Assembly (NCBI GenBank): GCA_963626555.1
Contig: CAVFXQ010000002.1
Location: forward strand, 55,448 to 119,447
Direction of reading: 5' to 3'
Source: UBA1181 sp963626555
GTDB lineage: Bacteria > Bacteroidota > Bacteroidia > Bacteroidales > Paludibacteraceae
Length of the DNA: 64,000 nucleotides
Within the stretch, counting starts at the first letter, position 1. Each line of letters starts with the position of its first letter. Below are positions 52,614-60,955 of the stretch, piece after piece. A program made the position numbers and the translations under genes. Under the pieces are notes generated by a model. The model saw only the letters and a list, made by a program, of their open reading frames with translations, searched no databases and had not been told where the DNA came from.

Positions 52614-54807
52614 GAAAATGAATAACATAAGGTTTCGCTTTGCCTGTTGTCTATGTGCTTTACTGATTGGATTGTGCATGCCTTGTTGCGAAGATGCACC
52701 TGATATGTATATTCATACATCAAGCATACGCACCGTTAGCTATAAGGTTGCTGTGATTTTGCCTTTGTCCGATAGTGAAGAAAAAGCTCGCTATGAATCG
52801 ACTGTTAATTGGGCGTTGGAGAACTTGCGAAATGCGCAGAAGCTTGTGTTGGAAGATGATGATACGACAGTTGTCAGTCTTAGTATTGAGTGGTATGACG
52901 AGTCAAAAGAGAATCTGACTTTACTTTCTAAACAATTGTCGCAACGTGATGACATATTGTTAGCTATAGGTCCGCTCTCTGACAATAATGTGAACATTAT
53001 GGCGCAAGCGTTTTCTAATGAAGAAAAAGCGTTGATAGCGCCTTGTGTGACGAGTGAGGATATTATTCGTAGGTATTCTGGGGGAGCGAATGTTGGGAAG
53101 AAAAATCCGTCATTCCTTTGGTCTTTGTGTGAGACGGATGTTACTCAGTCGGAAGTGATGCTAGCGACGGCGTGGGAAGGTGGTGCAGAAACTGTGTCGT
53201 TAATATCGCCGACAGACTCCTATGGAAAGACTTTCATTGATTGGGTTCCGTTTCAAGCGAGCGAGTTGGGAATGACATTTGTCGCTTCGGGTACATACGT
53301 TGACAAAGAAGATTTGGTTAAAGTCGCACAGGATGTTCTCTCCTCGGGGGTGCAGTGTGTTTTGTGTACGGTACGCTCCGTTGAAGAAGCCGAGGTGGTG
53401 CTTAAAATAAAGAAGCAGTTGGGAGACAATGCGCCTCGTCTGCTTTTCTCAGGAAGGACTTTATCTGCTTCATTGTCTAAATTGGGAGACATAGCAGAGG
53501 GTATGGAAGGAATTGCACCCTATGCAGATCCAGAAACGGGGTTTCAGATAGCGTACGAGGAGCATTTCAACACATCACCTACATTTGCGGAGGCGCAACT
53601 TTATGATGCAGTTTTACTTGCAAGCTTTGTAGCCTATGTAAAGAAGTTTGTTTCAGAAGAACTGTCTGCTATCAACATATTGGAAATGTTGACGACAATG
53701 GGAGACTACAATCGTATTGTGTGGAGTGAATTAGGTATGGCAGAAGTGTTGATGACAATCAAAGATAATATAGATTTCGCAGATCTGAGGTTGGTAGGAG
53801 CGTGTGGACTTTTGCGTTTCGACAGCGAAGTCTTTACTAATATAGTGGAGAGTACATACACACATTGGGTGGTGTATGATGGTCGATTAATCTGTATAGA
53901 CTACCATAAAAGCGATGGAAGCAAACGAGTCTCTTCTACGATGGCATCATGGAATTGGCGAGTGCAACAGCAACAGACTATCGTTAACGAAGATGTCGGA
54001 ATCAATTATAGTCCGCTGAAAGATCGTTATGCGTTGTTAGTACAAGGGTCTAATGGGTGGGAAAACTATCGCCATCAAGCGGATGTACTTAACGTATATC
54101 AATTGTTGAAGCAAAATGGTTGGGATGACGAACACATTATCCTTATTATTTCAGACGACATTGCAGAATCAGAAAAGAACCCTTTTAAAGGGGAAGTGAG
54201 GGCGAATATCTTAGGTGAAAATCTTTATTCGGGCATAACTATTGATTATGATTCAGACACACTCACTGTTACAGACATATCCGATATATTAAAAGGGAAT
54301 CGAAGTGAACATCTGCCAACGGTGTTGGACACGGACGATCAAACAAATGTATTGGTGTTCTGGAGTGGACATGGGTGCAGAAAGGGACAAAAAGAGGAGT
54401 CGGATGGTTTTAAATGGCGTAATGATGCGGTTTTTTCTGACGTGATGCTGCGAGAAGCTCTTGAAACTATGAGCATAGAAAAGCGATATAGAAAAATGTT
54501 GTTGCTATTTGAACCGTGCTATTCTGAAATTATGATGAGTCAGGTGGAGGGGATAACAGGAATGCTTAGTTTTGCCAGTTCCAGTAAGAATGAGTCGTCA
54601 TTTGCAGATTGTTCCTATTCGGGTATTGGTTGGATGAGCGATCGCTTTTCTAACAATATTGTAAAAAAAGTGCGTGATGATCCTGGAGTTACGTTTTACA
54701 GCTTCTACTCGTATTTAGTTAAAAACACGCTTGGCTCACACGTTCATGTTGCCAACGCATCAATGTTTGGGAACCTATTTCTTGTAACTCCTTTGGAATT
54801 TTTTTAA
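52606..54807 (+). CDS. Periplasmic binding domain fused to legumain-like (C13) cysteine peptidase
   Basis: 733 residues. N-terminal signal region ends LCMPCCEDAP, probably lipidated although the lipobox is not standard. Residues about 45-440 form a type 1 periplasmic-binding fold of the branched-chain amino acid type (YKVAVILPLSDSEE, ILLAIGPLSDNN, YDAVLLASFVAY). Residues about 470-733 match peptidase family C13: YALLVQGSNGWENYRHQADV, then DDIAESEKNPF, then FWSGHGC with His589 and LFEPCYSEIM with Cys638, the expected catalytic dyad. Legumain and GPI8 share the GSNG..NYRHQADV motif. The fusion suggests a ligand-gated peptidase at the envelope. ATG 52606 overlaps the upstream gene; ATG 52618 is an alternative. 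Confidence 0.78.
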   Translation: MSKKMNNIRFRFACCLCALLIGLCMPCCEDAPDMYIHTSSIRTVSYKVAVILPLSDSEEKARYESTVNWALENLRNAQKLVLEDDDTTVVSLSIEWYDESKENLTLLSKQLSQRDDILLAIGPLSDNNVNIMAQAFSNEEKALIAPCVTSEDIIRRYSGGANVGKKNPSFLWSLCETDVTQSEVMLATAWEGGAETVSLISPTDSYGKTFIDWVPFQASELGMTFVASGTYVDKEDLVKVAQDVLSSGVQCVLCTVRSVEEAEVVLKIKKQLGDNAPRLLFSGRTLSASLSKLGDIAEGMEGIAPYADPETGFQIAYEEHFNTSPTFAEAQLYDAVLLASFVAYVKKFVSEELSAINILEMLTTMGDYNRIVWSELGMAEVLMTIKDNIDFADLRLVGACGLLRFDSEVFTNIVESTYTHWVVYDGRLICIDYHKSDGSKRVSSTMASWNWRVQQQQTIVNEDVGINYSPLKDRYALLVQGSNGWENYRHQADVLNVYQLLKQNGWDDEHIILIISDDIAESEKNPFKGEVRANILGENLYSGITIDYDSDTLTVTDISDILKGNRSEHLPTVLDTDDQTNVLVFWSGHGCRKGQKEESDGFKWRNDAVFSDVMLREALETMSIEKRYRKMLLLFEPCYSEIMMSQVEGITGMLSFASSSKNESSFADCSYSGIGWMSDRFSNNIVKKVRDDPGVTFYSFYSYLVKNTLGSHVHVANASMFGNLFLVTPLEFF

Positions 54808-54847
54808 TAGGAAAATAAAAAAAAACTATATTAAACTTGTGTGCATT

Positions 54848-56476
54848 ATGAAAGTAATTAAGAAAGGCTTTTTTGCATTATCATTCCTCTTTGCGGGAAT
54901 GATAGTTGGTGTGTCTTGTTCAGACGACTCCAATAAGGAGGGAACTAGTGTTCAAGAAATCAGTGGGGTAACAGAACAAGAGATTATTGAGGTGGTTGAC
55001 TCTGGTCGTGTGACATGGCATGATCACTTTGAGAAGATGATAAGAGAGGCTCAGTCAAGCAATGCTGAAGAAGACGATGGTATGCTAACATTTGCACAAG
55101 AACAACTTGAGAAGGTTGATTCAATCGACAATGCAAACTTAGAGTCTTTGGGTGCAAATGGAGCAGATGGAAAGGACGGAAAGAACCGACTGATAGGTTA
55201 CAAATGGGTTACCATACGTTATCAGTCAGTTGATTGCAACAACAACCCTGTAACGTTGTCCGAGCTTGTTGTGTTCCCTTATAATAATATTTTTGCGAAT
55301 CCACACCCAGACAACTTGGTTATTGGCTGTCACGTTACGATAACGTCTAATAAGGAGCGTCCTACAAACTACTATGAAAACAGTCTTATGTCTGATGTTG
55401 GAATGCTAGCCCTTCATGCGTCAAGTAATATGGCGGGTGCAGATCATGAGAATTTGGTGGTCATTCCTGATTATCAAGGATATGGAGCCAGTGCATCGGA
55501 TATTCATCCATATCTTTATCAAAAGCTAACTGCAAGACAGGTGGTAGATGGCGCAAATGCTGGAATAAAGTGGTTTACGAGCAATGAGAAATCAATGGAG
55601 AACGATTGGAAATCTATATCGGTAGGATATTCACAAGGAGGCTCCGTTGCTATGGCTGTGCATCGTTATATTGAGGAGAACAATCTATCAGATCAGTTGC
55701 GCTTCCGAGGCTCCGTCTGTGGCGATGGTCCATACGATCCTGTAGCTACATTGAAAGAATACATAAAAGGAGGTCGTTTGTATATGCCGGTTGCTGCGGC
55801 TCTTATAATCAAAGGAGTGTGCGATGTGAATCCGTATGTCGCTGGTAAATTTACTGCATCAGACTATTTTACGGATGGATTCATCAGTACGGGTATTCTT
55901 GATATGATTGCTTCAAAAAATTATTCTACAAAAGAAATTCAAGAATCTTTGGTGAATTTTTCTGGCGAAGGAAAGAATTTCACTATGATGCGAAAAACAG
56001 AAGATGGCGAATATAAGCCTTATACGGCCAGCACAAAGAACTTGTATAGTTGGGTGTCTTGTTCAAAGTCAGAGGCTTGCTATGCAGAGGTTTCCCAAGT
56101 GATGCGTCCCGAGGCGATAGAGTATTTTACAAATGGTAGCACATCTTCTGAATATAGTGAGAAAATGAAAGCTATAGAAAATGCCTTAGAAATGAACAAT
56201 CTTACATTGTCTTGGCAACCACAGCATCCGATGGTTGTGTTCCATTCTACGAAGGATGAGGTCGTTCCATTTGTCAACTATGAAAAAGCGTCTGCTCGCT
56301 TCTATAATTCAAATTTCAAAGGTATGCAATACGAATCGAAGACTTATACCCACATCGGAACGGGTTCTTCTTTCTTTGCAATCTATGAGGGACCTCTTAC
56401 AAGAAAATTGTTGAATAACAGTTGGCAAGGGTGGGCTCATGACAATGATATCTATACCTTGGCTGGTCTTTGGTGA
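54848..56476 (+). CDS. Lipoprotein alpha/beta hydrolase (lipase-like)
   Basis: 542 residues. Signal peptide with lipobox VSC followed by SDDSN, an acidic run fitting surface export. The hydrolase core has the oxyanion-side VIPDYQGYGAS, nucleophile elbow GYSQGG (Ser), a candidate acid in FHSTKDEVVP and a candidate His in THIGTG, as in secreted lipase/esterase families of the fungal-lipase-like 'secretory lipase' type. Substrate unknown. ATG 54848 is chosen; a GTG at 54839 is in frame. Two bases separate its stop from the ATG of the next gene. Confidence 0.78.
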   Translation: MKVIKKGFFALSFLFAGMIVGVSCSDDSNKEGTSVQEISGVTEQEIIEVVDSGRVTWHDHFEKMIREAQSSNAEEDDGMLTFAQEQLEKVDSIDNANLESLGANGADGKDGKNRLIGYKWVTIRYQSVDCNNNPVTLSELVVFPYNNIFANPHPDNLVIGCHVTITSNKERPTNYYENSLMSDVGMLALHASSNMAGADHENLVVIPDYQGYGASASDIHPYLYQKLTARQVVDGANAGIKWFTSNEKSMENDWKSISVGYSQGGSVAMAVHRYIEENNLSDQLRFRGSVCGDGPYDPVATLKEYIKGGRLYMPVAAALIIKGVCDVNPYVAGKFTASDYFTDGFISTGILDMIASKNYSTKEIQESLVNFSGEGKNFTMMRKTEDGEYKPYTASTKNLYSWVSCSKSEACYAEVSQVMRPEAIEYFTNGSTSSEYSEKMKAIENALEMNNLTLSWQPQHPMVVFHSTKDEVVPFVNYEKASARFYNSNFKGMQYESKTYTHIGTGSSFFAIYEGPLTRKLLNNSWQGWAHDNDIYTLAGLW

Positions 56477-56478
56477 TA

Positions 56479-56907
56479 ATGGGGAAGAAACAGCTTGTAA
56501 TCGTTTTTGTCGCCACCTTCGTCGTGTCGTTTCTTATAGACTGGCAGGTGGGCGACACCTACTTTCGGCGCAATGGAACAATTCTTTCTGTGGATTTCTT
56601 TATCAAATCAACGTTCCTTGTTGGCTCTTGCGTTGTTGGTGTGGTAATGGCAGACAATAATTTTAATGTCTATATGCCTTTACACGCGGTGGCAAGTATT
56701 ATTGTGTTCACGGTAGCATTTATGCTTGCCTTGTGGACTGCCACTTTGCTATATACTGAGTATGTTGATTATCTTCGGACTGCATTGTCTGAATTTTTCA
56801 AAGAATTTTTCGGAAAGGGTGATTTAGGTTTCCCCTTCATCATTGTCTGGATTTCGCTTTTCCTTTGTTCAACATTCGTCAAAAATATGGTAGCAAGGCT
56901 TGATTGA
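56479..56907 (+). CDS. Small four-helix membrane protein, unknown function
   Basis: 142 residues, not recognised. Four hydrophobic segments: LVIVFVATFVVSFLI, FIKSTFLVGSCVVGVVMA, VASIIVFTVAFMLALW and FPFIIVWISLFLCSTFV. ATG 56479 is used; two bases after the lipase-like stop, so the pair is co-translated and the product may be a partner of the hydrolase or of the cassette's envelope peptidase. Confidence 0.65.
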   Translation: MGKKQLVIVFVATFVVSFLIDWQVGDTYFRRNGTILSVDFFIKSTFLVGSCVVGVVMADNNFNVYMPLHAVASIIVFTVAFMLALWTATLLYTEYVDYLRTALSEFFKEFFGKGDLGFPFIIVWISLFLCSTFVKNMVARLD

Positions 56908-56953
56908 TTATTATTGATTGCTGTCCGCTAAAATTTTTTCAAGCATAAAAAAC

Positions 56954-56987
56954 AAGGGTGGGTTCCGAGAGAGGAACCCACCCTTTT
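56954..56987 (+). terminator. Terminator of the lipoprotein cassette
   Basis: AAGGGTGGGTTCC pairs exactly with GGAACCCACCCTT around GAGAGA, followed by TT and a T-rich tract. Confidence 0.9.
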
Positions 56988-57146
56988 CTCGTTTTCAGCA
57001 AAAAAAGTGCCGAAAACAGGAGATGATCCTCTTTATGTGTTCATTGCCCAATTACGATGTCTTAACCACAGTTTTGCAACCAAAATCAAAACTACAAGGG
57101 CTAATTTTTTTTAGTATTTTGTGTTAAAAAATGTTAAACAGGGGGG

Positions 57147-57154
57147 TAAATTTG
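57147..57154 (+). promoter_or_regulatory. Promoter -7 element of the GTPase operon
   Basis: TAAATTTG fits TAnnTTTG, 73 bases before the first GTPase ATG. A TTTG lies at 57118-57121, 25 bases upstream, longer than the usual spacing. Confidence 0.5.
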
Positions 57155-57226
57155 TTATGCTTACATTCGCAAAAGAAAGATTTTTTTCGATTTGAAAGAT
57201 GCGAATATTTAAACAAAAATAGATTT

Positions 57227-58858
57227 ATGAATAATACGGTTAAGTTTAAACAAGCCATTGATGAAGTGGCAAAGGTAACGCCGATGCTTGTCGGTGAGTC
57301 GCAGGAGACGTTCAAGTCTCGTTCTGCTGAGTTCTTGAAGGATGTAGAAGAATCACAGTTTATCAAAGTGCCACTCGTGGGTGTTTTCAGTGCAGGTAAG
57401 AGTTCGTTGCTCAACGTGTTCACGCAGAAGGTGGGTATGTTGCCTGTAGACACTGCACCTGAGACAGCCGTTGCGTATGAATTGTATTACGACACGAACG
57501 AACGTGTGGAGCTCTATCGTGAAGGAAGCAAGATTGACACTCAGTCGCTTGCCAACATCAAAGACCTTGACACAAAGCCAGGGGATATTGCTAAGGTGTA
57601 TAGCAATAGCGAGTCTATCAAGCGACTTCAAGACAAGGGTATCATTCTGGTTGATATGCCAGGAATCGGATCTGGAATCGAGCGTCACGATGCTGCTATT
57701 TTCAACTATATCGACAAGGCAACGGCTTTCATTGTGGTTGTGGATGTGGAGCAGGGGTCGCTTCGCAATAGCACGATGACTTTCATGCAGGAGTTGGACA
57801 GGTATGGTATTCATCCTGTTGTTATGGTGTCGAAGATTGACAAGAAGGCGACATCGGACGTCAAAGAAGTTGTGGAGTACGTCAAATATCAGATGACGAA
57901 GTTGGGCGATCAGTCTCCATACGTTAGCACAGTTTGTGCTGCGAACAACGATGTCAAGGGTCTGTACGATTATCTTGATACGCTTAATGCCGAAAATATC
58001 GTAGCTGAAGGATTACGTAGAAAGTTTGAAGCGCTGACGAATTCTGTTGTAGAGCAGCTCAAAGTTAGAGTAGCTGTCAGAAACGCTGATGTTGCCAATG
58101 TCGACCAGAAGTTGAAACTGTTAGAGGAACAAATCGAAAATGTGAAAACAGAGTTGCCGACGGGTAATAGCAACGCTGACACGCCAGAGAAATCTACCCA
58201 AGACATTCTTGACAACGTGAAGAGTGTGCTCGAGGCGAAGGCACAAGATATTGCTCAGATGGTGGTTGATCGTGAAGATCAGGAGACCATCAAGGCGGCA
58301 ATCGTTAGCATTGTTCGTGCGGAGATTATTGTCTCTTTGAAAGAGGAGAGCGAGCAGTACACCACCGCCCTCGGCAGCAGTGTGCAGGATACTGTGAAAA
58401 ATATTGCTGCCATTGAGATTGACGACAATGTGTTAGGCGAGTTTTCAGATATCGTTGATGGTGTGAAAATCGCTTTGCAAACAATACTTGGCACTTTGGG
58501 CGGTATTTGGGGTAAGATCGCATCCTTCTTGTTGCAATATCTTCCTAATATCATCAATTGGTTGTTTGGAAAGAGCAAAGAGGAACTTGTTCAAGAGGTT
58601 ACCGACAAGATCAAAAATCAATGTGTCAATAAGATTATCGAGGCGTTGCAACCTGCTATCTTCAACATTACTGTATCTAATCAGAAACGCATTCAGGAGA
58701 GAATCCAACAGGAGGTTGTTGCTAAGATGGAGCAGGTTAAAGAGGGCTTGCGCGAGAAGATGGCTGACGCTAACAAGTCAAAAGCCGATGTTGAGGCTGA
58801 GATTGCCAACCTCAATGCGGCGATCTCTCAAGTCGAAAATGTGGTAGCATCGATTTAA
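57227..58858 (+). CDS. Dynamin-like GTPase 1, with hydrophobic paddle-like segment
   Basis: 543 residues. Dynamin-type G domain: P-loop GVFSAGKSS (52-60), switch Thr in DTAPETAV, G3 DMPG (143-146), G4 SKID (202-205). A long helical stalk follows, interrupted by a hydrophobic and amphipathic stretch (about 402-450) with ILGTLGGIWGKIASFLLQYL that could insert in membranes like the paddle of bacterial dynamin-like proteins; the C-terminus is a coiled coil. ATG 57227 is chosen as the first codon of the conserved region; the frame is open for 32 more codons upstream, overlapping the promoter. First of three G proteins in one operon. Confidence 0.85.
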   Translation: MNNTVKFKQAIDEVAKVTPMLVGESQETFKSRSAEFLKDVEESQFIKVPLVGVFSAGKSSLLNVFTQKVGMLPVDTAPETAVAYELYYDTNERVELYREGSKIDTQSLANIKDLDTKPGDIAKVYSNSESIKRLQDKGIILVDMPGIGSGIERHDAAIFNYIDKATAFIVVVDVEQGSLRNSTMTFMQELDRYGIHPVVMVSKIDKKATSDVKEVVEYVKYQMTKLGDQSPYVSTVCAANNDVKGLYDYLDTLNAENIVAEGLRRKFEALTNSVVEQLKVRVAVRNADVANVDQKLKLLEEQIENVKTELPTGNSNADTPEKSTQDILDNVKSVLEAKAQDIAQMVVDREDQETIKAAIVSIVRAEIIVSLKEESEQYTTALGSSVQDTVKNIAAIEIDDNVLGEFSDIVDGVKIALQTILGTLGGIWGKIASFLLQYLPNIINWLFGKSKEELVQEVTDKIKNQCVNKIIEALQPAIFNITVSNQKRIQERIQQEVVAKMEQVKEGLREKMADANKSKADVEAEIANLNAAISQVENVVASI

Positions 58859-58875
58859 AGGAAAGAAAAATTGTG

Positions 58876-58903
58876 TGGCAGTGGCGGTTTATAGTCATTG
58901 CCA
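58876..58903 (+). promoter_or_regulatory. Hairpin between GTPase 1 and GTPase 2
   Basis: TGGCAGTGGC pairs with GTCATTGCCA (two G-U) around GGTTTATA. There is no T run, so it is more likely an mRNA-processing or stability element than a terminator; it may tune the ratio of the GTPases. Confidence 0.35.
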
Positions 58904-58927
58904 TATAATTTGAAATAAATTAATAGA

Positions 58928-60940
58928 ATGGCATTAATAAGTAAGAAAGTCAATTCTTCAACTCCGAAACAGCAAGTTATAAAGGTGAACCCCTACGAGA
59001 ACCCTGCCAATGTGATGGAGTTGATGTCAAGTATTTGTGCAGCTCGTCCGACAACTGATACGAGTGATTATTGGAGGATTATATACGATGCATATTTCAA
59101 GGAGGTCAAGGGCATATCATTGTATGAGTATCTTGATGAGAATAGAGCTTCTCTTTACGAGCAGGATTTTAAGCATAATTTGGATAGTTGTTGTAGGGAT
59201 ATCTCCTATGAATTGTCTCTGAACGAGAACACGAATCATACGCAAATCGTGGTGGCAGGAGGATTTTCCTCTGGAAAGTCTTCATTCTTGAATAACCTCA
59301 CGGGCAGTGTTGGTTTGTTGCCTACAGGTGTGGAGCCGACTTCTGTGGTGAAAACGTACTTGTATTGTTCTGGCAATTGCAAGTCGGTTGCTGTGCGTGG
59401 TGTGAACCATAAAAACACGGTGGTGGATTTGGACAAGAACGTGCTGCAGGCTTTGCAACACTCCAACAAGAACGTGGCGCTTGCCTCTGTTCTCGACAAA
59501 TTGTTCGTCGAAGTGCCTGCCAACAACACGCTGTCGGGCATCGCTTTTGTTGACACTCCGGGCTATAACAATTCCGACAAAGCCAACGCATCTAACGGCA
59601 AAACCGATCGTGAAACTGCTATGGAAGCGATGGAAGAGGGCAACGTTTTGCTTTGGTTGGTGGATATCGAGCGTGGAACAATCACTACCGACGATATTCA
59701 AATGATCAAGGAATTTGAAGGTAAAAAGGTTTTTATTTTCAATAAAGCGGATAAAAAGTCATTGAGTGATTGCCAGTCTATTGTCAAGGCTGCTGCTCGT
59801 ATTATCCTTCAGTCATTCCCAGCGGAGGAGGTGATTGATATTTTGGCATACACTACAAGAGACAACAAAATTTGTTTCTCTCACAACGGCTTTAGCCAGA
59901 TTGAGGCTATCATTGCTAAATGCAAAACGGCAGGAAATGGCGAAAGCAATATTGAACGCTACAAGAAAGAGGTGCGAGATTTGTTTGATGACGAAATTAT
60001 CGCAAGTAGAAATGCTATAAAGGATTATGAGGAACGGTATAAGGAGGCGGTTGATGATAAGGCGAAGTGGGAGAAAAATTTGGAAAGTCGGAAAAATTCA
60101 ACATTAGTAGAAGACCTTAAGGAGGTGCTTATTGATAGTTATGACGAACAGGTAAGATTTCGCAAAGAGATTGTTGATCCTTCATTGAGTGCTTTAAACC
60201 ATTGGGTAGATTTTTTCAATGGAGGATCTTCGTCAATATTGGATAGAGCACTAAGTAGTGGAAGAAGAGATTATGAAAATGGCTGTGATAGGCACAATGC
60301 TGCTTTAGGAAATTATAAGGGATCTATTTCCTCCGAAAGGAGGCTTAAACTTCTCGAGTATGTGTCAGAGAATGAATCTTTATTAGTTGGGCAGGTGGAG
60401 AACCGTAGAGACTCCGCTCGTCTATCCTGCACCTCCACCTTAGAAAAGATAAAATCCGAGGAAGCAATCATCGCCAGCATGCGCTCCTACCAAGATATTT
60501 TCTGTGCTGCTTTAGACCTCGCCATCAATACCTATCGCTCGAAAAAGCGTGTCGTCTCTGTGCAGAATGAAAATGTTGAAGTCAACATTTTCGTGGCGAT
60601 AAAGAAGAATGACTATACAAACTTTTTGCACAGTTTTGAGGATGGTGTTGATATGTTGCTCTGCAATCCTGAAGGCTACAACCCGATGACCTTAGCAGTC
60701 AAGATGGGTAACTCTCAGATGGTGAAGTTTATGCTCGACCATAACGCAGACCCTAATGTCAAAGACAACCGTGGTTACAACGCATTCCACACTGCTGTTG
60801 AAAATCAATATCGTAACATCTGCGAATTGCTGCTTGATGAAGATCCTGATTTGGTTGATACTGAGACCGCTAAGGGGGAGTCTGCTGAAGATATTATGGG
60901 GAAAAACACGTTTAACAAGTGGCTAGAGTCTAAAATATGA
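58928..60940 (+). CDS. Dynamin-like GTPase 2 with C-terminal ankyrin repeats
   Basis: 670 residues. After a 105-residue N-domain comes a G domain: P-loop GGFSSGKSS (111-119), Thr in GVEPTSVV, G3 DTPG (209-212), G4 NKAD (272-275). A coiled-coil-like stalk runs from about 345 to 545. The last 120 residues contain about three ankyrin repeats (YNPMTLAVKMGNSQMVKFML, then YNAFHTAVENQYRNICELLL). No transmembrane segment is seen. Ankyrin repeats bind proteins, so this member may recruit partners. Base composition shifts inside the gene, C-ending codons in the G domain and A/T-rich in the stalk. Stop is 15 bases before GTPase 3. Confidence 0.83.
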   Translation: MALISKKVNSSTPKQQVIKVNPYENPANVMELMSSICAARPTTDTSDYWRIIYDAYFKEVKGISLYEYLDENRASLYEQDFKHNLDSCCRDISYELSLNENTNHTQIVVAGGFSSGKSSFLNNLTGSVGLLPTGVEPTSVVKTYLYCSGNCKSVAVRGVNHKNTVVDLDKNVLQALQHSNKNVALASVLDKLFVEVPANNTLSGIAFVDTPGYNNSDKANASNGKTDRETAMEAMEEGNVLLWLVDIERGTITTDDIQMIKEFEGKKVFIFNKADKKSLSDCQSIVKAAARIILQSFPAEEVIDILAYTTRDNKICFSHNGFSQIEAIIAKCKTAGNGESNIERYKKEVRDLFDDEIIASRNAIKDYEERYKEAVDDKAKWEKNLESRKNSTLVEDLKEVLIDSYDEQVRFRKEIVDPSLSALNHWVDFFNGGSSSILDRALSSGRRDYENGCDRHNAALGNYKGSISSERRLKLLEYVSENESLLVGQVENRRDSARLSCTSTLEKIKSEEAIIASMRSYQDIFCAALDLAINTYRSKKRVVSVQNENVEVNIFVAIKKNDYTNFLHSFEDGVDMLLCNPEGYNPMTLAVKMGNSQMVKFMLDHNADPNVKDNRGYNAFHTAVENQYRNICELLLDEDPDLVDTETAKGESAEDIMGKNTFNKWLESKI

Positions 60941-60955
60941 TTTAAATAAAAGTCA

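Larger units (their letters stand above)
56908..57226 (+). other. Intergenic region between lipoprotein cassette and GTPase operon
   Basis: 319 bases with no gene. It holds the terminator at 56954-56987 and a promoter-like box at 57147. The part between them (56988-57140) shows nothing else convincing. It marks the border between two unrelated modules. Confidence 0.6.

Noticed and set aside
54300..54700. Caspase or gingipain-type catalytic domain
   Set aside because: The GSNG..NYRHQADV motif and HG/ExC spacing fit family C13 (legumain) better than C14 or C25.
58876..58903. Hairpin as a terminator splitting the GTPase operon
   Set aside because: No T run follows the stem, and the next gene has no clear promoter of its own.
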